DNA of 64,000 bases from Takakia lepidozioides (taxonomy: Eukaryota > Streptophyta > Takakiopsida > Takakiales > Takakiaceae), in NCBI GenBank assembly GCA_030704615.1, contig CM060731.1:45384001-45448000 (forward strand), read 5' to 3'. Both the position numbers and the translations under genes were made by a program. Under the pieces are notes generated by a model. That model was not told the DNA's origin and did no database searches. It was given only the letters and a program-made list of their open reading frames with translations. Positions 56,794 to 64,000 of the stretch are shown here, in pieces; position 1 is the stretch's first letter; the number at the start of each line of letters is the position of its first letter.

Positions 56794-57100
56794 TGCAATC
56801 TATCAAACCAGTGCTTGAACCTGATGATTCTCCAGCTTTCATGTCCAGACACATAGTTTTTCATCATTGTCAGAGATCATTGGAAGAAATATTGTATAAA
56901 GTGGTTTGGTTGCATGCCTTGTGGCTGCAAGAATCGGTGGTGAATTGCATCTGGAAAGCAGTGCTAAAACCTGATAATTCTCCAGTTTTCATGTCCAGAC
57001 ACATAGTTTTGCATCATTGTCAGAGATCATATGGAAGAAATATAGTAAAGTGGTTTGGTTGCATGCCTTGTGGCTGCGAGAATCGGTGGTGAATTGCATC
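56794..57100 (+). repeat. Tandem duplication, 150-bp period, two copies
   Basis: GTGCTTGAACCTGATGATTC at 56811 recurs as GTGCTAAAACCTGATAATTC at 56961, and the match continues through CATGTCCAGACACATAGTTT, ATTGTCAGAGATCAT and GGTTTGGTTGCATGCCTTGT to GGTGAATTGCATC. Differences are few, so the duplication is fairly recent. Confidence 0.9.
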
Positions 57101-57289
57101 TTATTAGTGTCATCAACAAATCCCCTGCATCACAGACCTACAAAATGAAGCTCTTCATCTTCTCACCCTTTCCAGCTTAACTGCTGAGTAATGCGACAAA
57201 ATAGCAGAAGAGAAAGATGGAACACAGTCATTCAGGAGATCACAACATATTAAGGGTCCAACATAAAGGCGCTGCTGCAATAAAAATCT

Positions 57290-57480
57290 CTGTTTCTCCA
57301 TTGGGTCCATGGGCCTCCCTCAGAGTTAATCACTTTCTCTTTCTTTCCGATGAGCAATAGTTGCTTTTGGGCTCCTTGTGGAGAGCCCCTCTCTCCTCCT
57401 TCTCGTGTCCCATAAGCTCTTTATGCTTTCCGCGGACGTTATAAATCACCATTCCATTTCTCTCAGACAAACATCTAAGA
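57290..57480 (+). mobile_element. Putative LINE/SINE 3' end, copy 2
   Basis: A pyrimidine-rich block ends TCCGCGGACGTTATAAATCA and CCATTCCATTTCTC, sharing the CCGCGGACGTTATAAA box and preceding GTCCCATAA with the block at 45.9-46.1 kb. Confidence 0.4.
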
Positions 57481-58476
57481 TGAGGCAGAGCAGACACCTG
57501 AAAACTAGGGTTCGGTTGGCTGGTCTGCCATCTGGTCGAACAGTAGCCTGCCAACACAGATACAGACGCTGAATCAAGAACCAGTCTTTTCCTCTATCCT
57601 TGCTGCTTTCTAGGCACACAATTGTTGGATACCACTAATAAATATGTTGAATTGATCAGTTCTCTCCATGACAATATGGTCAGAGTGTAGGCGTAGCGAT
57701 ATTGCTTTCCATCGACCGGATGCCAGGCTTGCGGCCATCGACCCGGCAGGCCAACATAACCCTCTCGGTTTGTTGAGAAGTACAACATACGATGCCTATG
57801 CTCTCTCAGTCCACCTCGCCCAATTGCGAGTTTGAATTTACGAAAACACAGCCGTGTGTAAGAGGAGAGCCAGGAGAGAAATGCAAAGGCATGAGAATAC
57901 CAACTGTAGGTGCTTTGAGTGCTTTAAGTGCGAATGGCTCTGAATCGCGTTTTGCAACAGCAGTCTCCACGGCGCCAGGTGAGCCATGTCTCCACAATCT
58001 AAGCCTGCAAAATACTCATCAAGCTTTGAGAACATAAACATGTACAGCCGTTTGTGAAGGATCTGACCAGTGAAATTTTCTGTCTACTCGCTCAGGAGCT
58101 TCTGAAGTTTTCAGCCGCAGCAAGGACCGTGCAGGGCAGAAGGTTTTTAATACTAAGCGACTAGAAACAGAAAGAGGGATGTCATCACAAGCGTGGAAGA
58201 TCTTGTTAGGAGGATTGAAGTGCTGAATGTCAGCCTTTTTTGAGAATTCTGCCCAATCTCAAGCTCAATCTCACACTTACTCTTGTGTGCAAACACAAAC
58301 CCAAAAACTACGGAGGAAGCTGCAATCGACAGATGCTAAGGAAGGTACCTCTTGCAATTTCTCTTCCCTTGTAACCACCAAATTGACCCGCATCCAAGGC
58401 ACCGGACCTTGAGAAATCTCTGCTCCTCAAATCCGGGAGATAAAGCTGTTGCTCATCTTCCGAGGGATTTGAGCTG
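57481..58476. other. Upstream region of PIF1
   Basis: No coding sequence recognised; presumed promoter and 5' leader of the PIF1-family gene. Overlapping frames on both strands at 57792-58041 are unsupported. Confidence 0.35.
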
Positions 58477-61400
58477 ATGGGTCCAAGAGATTTGCATTGT
58501 GCTTCTGACAACGTTACTCAATCCAACGACGGATCGCTATCAAAGATGGAACTTCATCCTTCACATTCCACTCTCAGATTTTTCAGATTAGGTAGACCTA
58601 AACAGTCTGCATCACTGGGCTCATGGGCAGATTCGACAGGATCACTTTCGACAATTATGCAAGAACTAGTCCAGAGGCTTCACGGATTCGATCTCAAGAC
58701 TCAAGAGGATCTATGTAGCCGGATGGGTTTGAAGGTTTGAACTTTCCCGCCATGCTGACTGCGCGGGACGTATTCGTAATATTGTGTGTGCCTCGGATGT
58801 CTTGATGTTCCCTCGAGGAGATTGAAATTTCGAGCAGGACGAGTGTGGGTGTGCGAGGATTGCAATAGAAACGGATGATCTGCGGGGACCACAGGTTTGA
58901 AGCTTGATTGGATTTCTCGAGCTGGCGTCTCAGATGTTTGTAAGGAGATTCTGCCTTAGAAATGTGGACAGGTTGAACGATCCACCACCCACTTTAGGAC
59001 GGTATTTCTCTTTCTGTCTAGTCACCGGGTTCATTCTCAGGTTAGACTAAGGTTGTGGACAATGAGGGAGATCATTATACTCGATGAGGACGATGACAGT
59101 GACATAGAGATCGTTTCGCAGACGCAAGTGGGGCTCACACAGGAGCAGAGGTCCCGTATCGCACATCAAAAGAAATTGGCTGTAGCTCGTCGCCAGGCTA
59201 GAGAGCAGGAATTTGCCACCCTTCCAACTTCCTCTCCATCCACTCAGCAACACGGTTTCAATACACATGCTCCTAGATATTATAGTATTTTCCGCCAAGC
59301 CACCAAGGCACCTTTCAAGAGCTCGGAAAACAGAGATAGTGGGGAAAGAGATAAAGGGATGGCGTCTAGCAGCGGGGACCTCGGAGGGTGGAGTGGGGGT
59401 AGGGTGAACGGAGCAAGTGGGGGTGGGGAGACAGTGGCATTTGCAAATTTGAGACATGGAGGCTTTGAAGTGGCATCCGATCATCAACCGATCCGTTGCT
59501 CTTCTCCACCTCGGGAGGTCGACGAGTTTTGGGATAACCATTCTTGGCGGAAGAGGGCTACAGCACAGGGAGGAATAGATAAACTTTTGGGGATATGGGA
59601 CGTCGACACTGGAGAAAACAACACCCACGCTGGGGAGGGAGAGAGAAAGACTGTGGAGGATGGACCGGGCTACCTAAAACTGGGGAGACAAGGTTATAGT
59701 TACACAAGTTTGGCGTCTCCTGGGAGAGAGATGTTTATGGGACAAGATCTAAATCTGGAAAATGTAGAGGGAGACTATTGTAAGAGACAGCCCAATTACA
59801 CGTACATAGGAAGGCAAGAATATGCAGGGTCAGGCTTCCGAGCCAGTGTTGCTGAGAATTTAGAGCCCCGGAATACACAGGACGCTATAGAAGGAGAATG
59901 GAGGACTGTCAGGAAGAGACCTGTGCGGGGGAGAGGTCTCTCCCGGTCCCTGACCCGTGGCAGAGAGGTGACTGGGCTCCCTTTCCAAGAGATGGGCTCA
60001 CTTGAAAGAGAGCCTGGACAGGCATCTAAGAGGTGGAAGAGTCATGCTGTTGCTGAATCAGCACCTGGCATCAGAGAGGGGCCAGGTCAGTGGTTTCCAG
60101 CTCTATATCTAAGAATGATGTTGCAACATGTCAATGGAGTAACCTTCATTCAAGATTCTGAATGTGATTTCCATGGCAGCATTGTTGTCACAGGTGCCTG
60201 GTGCTTTCTATCTCTTTCTCAGTGGCATCATTGTACATCAAACGTTCACTGCTTGACCAGACATTAAAGTTGCTTATGTAAGATGTCAGCAAATCGTGCC
60301 TTGAGCCAAGGGTTGAGGTGCACAAATAGTGCAAACCGACAAGATTTGTATCATTCCACCATCCCATTAAATACCAAATCATTGTCAATGATCCATGCAC
60401 AAGCAGCAAATCCAAGAATTTGGGTGATGGGTGTGAGTATTGTTGTTAGATTGTGGTTGTAGAGATTTGTGACAGCATGTACAACTCTCCACTCTGCAAA
60501 CTACCAGTTGGATGAATTTTACAGAGGTTGAGATCCCCAATGTGCATGGAATGGAGGGAAGAGCAGCCAAAATTGAGCTCTCCAAGCAACAGGACCGAAT
60601 CATCCAAGCTATCGAAATGGGAAAGTCTGTATTTGTGACAGGATCAGCTGGAACAGGGAAGAGTTTTATCTTGGAGCATGCAATAAAGAAACTTAAGGTC
60701 ATTCTTGGAGAATACGTATTTGTCACAGCATCAACAGGGTTGGCCGCGTGCGCACTGGGGGGCACCACATTGCATTCATTTGCTGGAGTCGGATTGGGCA
60801 CTCAGAGCAAAGAAGTGCTTTCTCAAAAGGTAAGGGATGGAGAGGAGAGAGGCAGGGAACCTGTTAGTACAGAAGGGATGATATGGGTAGTAATTGATCC
60901 CTAGCAGCAAGTTGCCAGTTGATAACAACCTTATAGGCCATGAGTTGATAGAAATTTAAGTGACAATGAGAATCAGCGCAGTCCTGCACGTCCAGATCCA
61001 GAATAGTGCCTGGAATTCTCAAACACTGCTTGTTATCAGATAGCAACATGGTAAATTTTCCTGGTCAGCTTTCAGATTTGTCTTCATCAGGTTCATCAAA
61101 TGACAAAATTCTCTAATCTGACCTTCAAATACTCTTGAAGGTGAAAACAAGGAGAGAGGCACGGGAGCGGTGGCAGAAAGCACAGGCACTTATCATTGAT
61201 GAAATCAGCATGGTTGATGGCGAACTTTTCGATAAACTGGAGTATGTGGCCAGGATAGTTAGAGGTAAGTCGAGCCCATGGGGGGGTTTGCAACTGGTTG
61301 TTACAGGCGACTTTTTCCAGCTTCCACCTGTGAATCCCAGCAATCCAAAGAAGATCTTCCCATTTCAAGCAGATTGCTGGGAGCAGTGCTTCCATCTTCA

Positions 61401-62892
61401 AGTGCAGTTGACACATGTATTTCGTCAGAACGACTCTAGTTTTGTAAGCATGCTCAATGAAATCCGGACAGGGAGGTGTTCTCCCCCAACCCTCGAAAGA
61501 TTGCGGAGTTGCAATCGGTCCTTGGAAGATGACTCCACGGGAATCCAAACCACCAAGGTGTACCCCCGCAAGGTTGATGTGGGCAAAAGGAATGAGCAGA
61601 ATTTGAAAGCCCTAGGGAATGATACGGTCACCTTCAAAGCTAAGGACGAGGCCAAGAATGATTTTGCCCGGAGACAATTGGACAGTTTGGGGGCAGAGGC
61701 CATCGTTAGTCTGTGTGTTGGAGCCCAGGTAATGACCGACATCCCTGCAGAGCCAGGAAATCCTCTCTTGAAAGTATTACTCTTCCAGGTATTGCAGTTA
61801 ACCTACTTTGCACAGGAGTGGCATACAATTGTGTTCACAGACTGTCCAGTTGTCGTTATCTTTACTGGACGGATTGCCCATTGTGTGGTCCCATGTGGGA
61901 TGATTCTCCTTGTCCATCATGAAACTGCAAAAATTGGCGGTTGGAGTTGAAGCTTGCGGTGTCAGTTTCACAAAGAAGCTTAAACCTAATTTTTCCCCTA
62001 ATCAACAAATTTAACGTTTGGAACAACTGTGTGCAGGTGATGCTCATCAAGAATCTGGGGACTAGTGTAGGGCTTGTGAATGGGTCAAGGGGAGTGGTGG
62101 TTGGATTTTCTGCACCTGAGGACCCAGCTACTGTAGAATTTCAGAAACTGGCCAGAGTCATGAACCCTGGAGGTCAATGGCCCGTTGTCCTTTTTCTTTG
62201 TGATGGAGTGGAGAGGATCATGGGGCCTGAGAGCTGGAACGTTACTGAGGGTGAACTAGAAATTGCCAAGAGAACCCAGGTCAGGCTTCTTTTGACAAGA
62301 ACCTAAGTATGCTATGTTACGAGGTCAATGTCGTTTTTGAGTTTTCTGAGCCTGTTGAGTTTTACTACTTCGATGTACCACAGGAGCTTCAGTTCTAATT
62401 TGGATTGATTCCAGCTAACCATTTTCAGCCTTTTTTGTTGTTTGCATCTGCACACCATCCAACGAGAGGGAAACTCTCGGGGCAGGGGCATTGCTTCGGT
62501 AGATTGACCTGGTCCGAAGCTTATGCAAGAATGCTTGATAGGCGAGGTGCCAATTGCTGTCTGCGAATAGATAAAAACTCTGCAATTTTTTTTCCATTGC
62601 AATGAGTGCGATTTTGAGGTGCAAAGGGTATTTCCAGGTTCCGTTGGCGCTGGCGTGGGCGCTCAGTGTGCACAAGTGCCAGGGGATGACTCTTGACCGT
62701 GTAGAGGCTGACCTGACCAAGGCCTTTGATTATGGGATGGTGTATGTGGCTCTCTCCCGTGTCAAAAGCTTGGAAGGTTTGCGTCTCACGGGTCTCCTTG
62801 AAGAAAGTATCAAGGCCCACCCTTTAGTTGTTAAGTTCTATGAACAACTTCAGAAGAAGCCGGCTATGGAGTTGGAGGGCGATTGGGAATGA
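58477..62892 (+). CDS. PIF1: PIF1-family 5'-3' DNA helicase
   Basis: Core exons are 59041-60085, 60525-60829, 61141-61728, 62037-62279 and 62638-62892, all in phase. A possible first exon 58477-58734 (ATG after an in-frame stop) splices in phase 0 to 59041; otherwise translation starts at ATG 59062, giving 804 residues. PIF1 helicases unwind DNA 5' to 3' and act on G-quadruplexes, telomeres, replication forks and organelle DNA. Motifs present are Walker A VTGSAGTGKSF, VTASTGLAA, Walker B ALIIDEISMVD, VVTGDFFQLPPV, LTHVFRQND, VGAQVMLIKNL, GLVNGSRGVV, SVHKCQGMTLD and YVALSRVKSLEGLRLTGL. All are intact, so it is probably active. The about 340-residue N-terminal region is low-complexity and begins with IIILDEDDDSDIEIV, a SUMO-interacting-type motif. 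It is unlike the Helitron helicases in having no Rep domain and multiple introns, so it is a host gene. Confidence 0.9.
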
Positions 62893-63733
62893 CACAGAGT
62901 AGCATTTACCATGTGTGCATGCATACTTCCTACTTGAAATTTATGTTCGGGTTCCCTTCCGACAGTGCAATGCCAGCCTGGGTGGCTAAAGTTGTCACTT
63001 GGTCATGACCGTGGGCCAAATGAAAGGTTCAAGAAGTTAGCAGATAGCGGAGTACCACAAAGAATCACCATCATGGATATGTCGGCAGTCGTTGAAGCAG
63101 TCTCCACACGGCGACGTCTCCAGGCTAACCATGTGGGGGGTCAATTTCTCCAGCCTATCTTGAATGTAATCTCTCTAGAGTTGGATACGTAGTACTGAAG
63201 GTTGTAGTAGCTGCTGTAATGCGGCAGTGTCGGTCTCACCTGTTTAGAGAAAGTACATGTGTCCGAAGCTGTGAGGAAAAGAAACAAGTAGGGTCTCACT
63301 ACAACTGTGGAGCCTCCATTTCTGCTCCCCAACGAAGGAACGGAGCCTCCATCTCTCCTTCAGTTTCCAAGGGGGCTGCCATTGTGGGCTCCAATGTCAT
63401 AATTATCCAAGGTCATGATCCGAAGCTTCCTGACTGAACAACACTCTCAGAAGTGCCCATGTAGCCTTGTCCTGGAATGGCTTTGAAACGGTCTCAATAA
63501 TGCCACCCTCAATCATGTAACAATGAATGCTGTGAAGGTCTCCTGGTGAGAGGTGAGCCTCCAAGCGGGGTACACAAGGCTTGTGTGCTCATCCTGCCTC
63601 TTCATGCTGCAACCACGCATTCACTCACGTTACTCTCTGCCCTGTACCTCCAGTGTACGCACAGTGGGTGTGGGTCCTTGGCAATTGCAACAACACTCTC
63701 CTCAGGCCTTCACTGCCCCACCTGCTCTGCCCT
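62893..63733. other. PIF1 3' flank
   Basis: Presumed 3' UTR and intergenic DNA. A 75-codon frame at 62965-63192 shows no family motif. Confidence 0.35.

Positions 63734-63785
<52 letters not shown>
63734..63785 (+). repeat. CT microsatellite
   Basis: Nearly perfect CT dinucleotide run of about 50 bp; it creates Ser/Leu-repeat reading frames in several phases that are not genes. Confidence 0.95.
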
Positions 63786-63788
<3 letters not shown>

Positions 63789-64000
63789 GTCGCTATGTTG
63801 TCGACTCTCGATGCCGAAGTTTACATAAAATAACATAACTTAATACAATTTTCTAACAGAAACCTGTACTAAGTACATTGAGGGCCACCCAGGTAATCTG
63901 GTCTCAAATCCTTCTAGCTTATGGGGTGTGCCATATATATATATGGCGCCAACCAAAGTTAGTGTAAATACGAGCCTCTTCCCCCTTGTGGCTGTGTTAT
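63786..64000. other. Window end, nothing recognised
   Basis: AT-rich sequence with a short TA repeat at about 63935; no gene seen. Confidence 0.4.

Noticed and set aside
59047-59628. 193-codon frame on the minus strand opposite PIF1 exon
   Set aside because: Antisense to a clearly coding exon with intact helicase downstream; no family motif.
63546-63838. Three overlapping frames with long Ser/Leu repeats
   Set aside because: Produced by the CT microsatellite.

Overview
The window is eukaryotic nuclear DNA from a land plant. Genes are split by GT..AG introns of roughly 60 bp to 1.7 kb, there are plastid and vacuolar housekeeping genes, and there is a cluster of PLS/E/DYW-class pentatricopeptide repeat (PPR) genes, a class typical of land plants. 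Many near-identical, recently duplicated PPR copies next to piggyBac, CACTA, LINE, SINE and copia remains suggest a non-seed plant (bryophyte, lycophyte or fern). The sequence alone does not settle which.

Left part (1-10.5 kb) is transposon-rich and holds no intact gene. It has a decayed plant L1-type LINE (0.9-2.6 kb), a broken tyrosine-recombinase-like gene on the minus strand (6.4-3.4 kb) split by a small CACTA element with a perfect TAA target duplication, a LINE on the minus strand (9.6-6.4 kb) with a 2A-like motif near its N-terminus, and tRNA-derived SINEs. From 10.9 to 19.6 kb lies a PPR cluster. Two minus-strand PPR pseudogenes (12.05-10.9 and 14.1-12.5 kb) face a long plus-strand PPR ORF (16.1-18.1 kb), a PPR fragment, and a collapsed gene joining a PPR N-terminus to a DYW domain. 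A near-palindrome centred near 14.66 kb marks an inverted duplication. From 21 to 26 kb are a LINE 3' part, the 3' end of a Ty1/copia element (RNase H, polypurine tract, LTR) and a piggyBac transposase pseudogene.

The right part (28.5-63 kb) is mostly host genes, with exon models rebuilt here from splice sites and reading phase: a triple-MYND zinc-finger protein (+), a plastid rubredoxin-like protein (-), DPM2 of the dolichol-phosphate-mannose synthase (-), an ER SIL1/FES1-type Hsp70 nucleotide exchange factor (+), RNA polymerase subunit RPB12 (-), the complete 20-exon VAC14 gene (+), and a PIF1-family helicase (+). A 943-bp non-autonomous piggyBac-like element with TTAA duplications and 15-bp perfect terminal repeats sits between VAC14 and PIF1.

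The host genes are not a functional cluster; they serve glycosylation, ER folding, transcription, PI(3,5)P2 synthesis, genome maintenance and plastid redox. The novelty is in the mobile elements and the PPR rearrangements. No CRISPR array, rRNA or convincing functional tRNA gene was seen.
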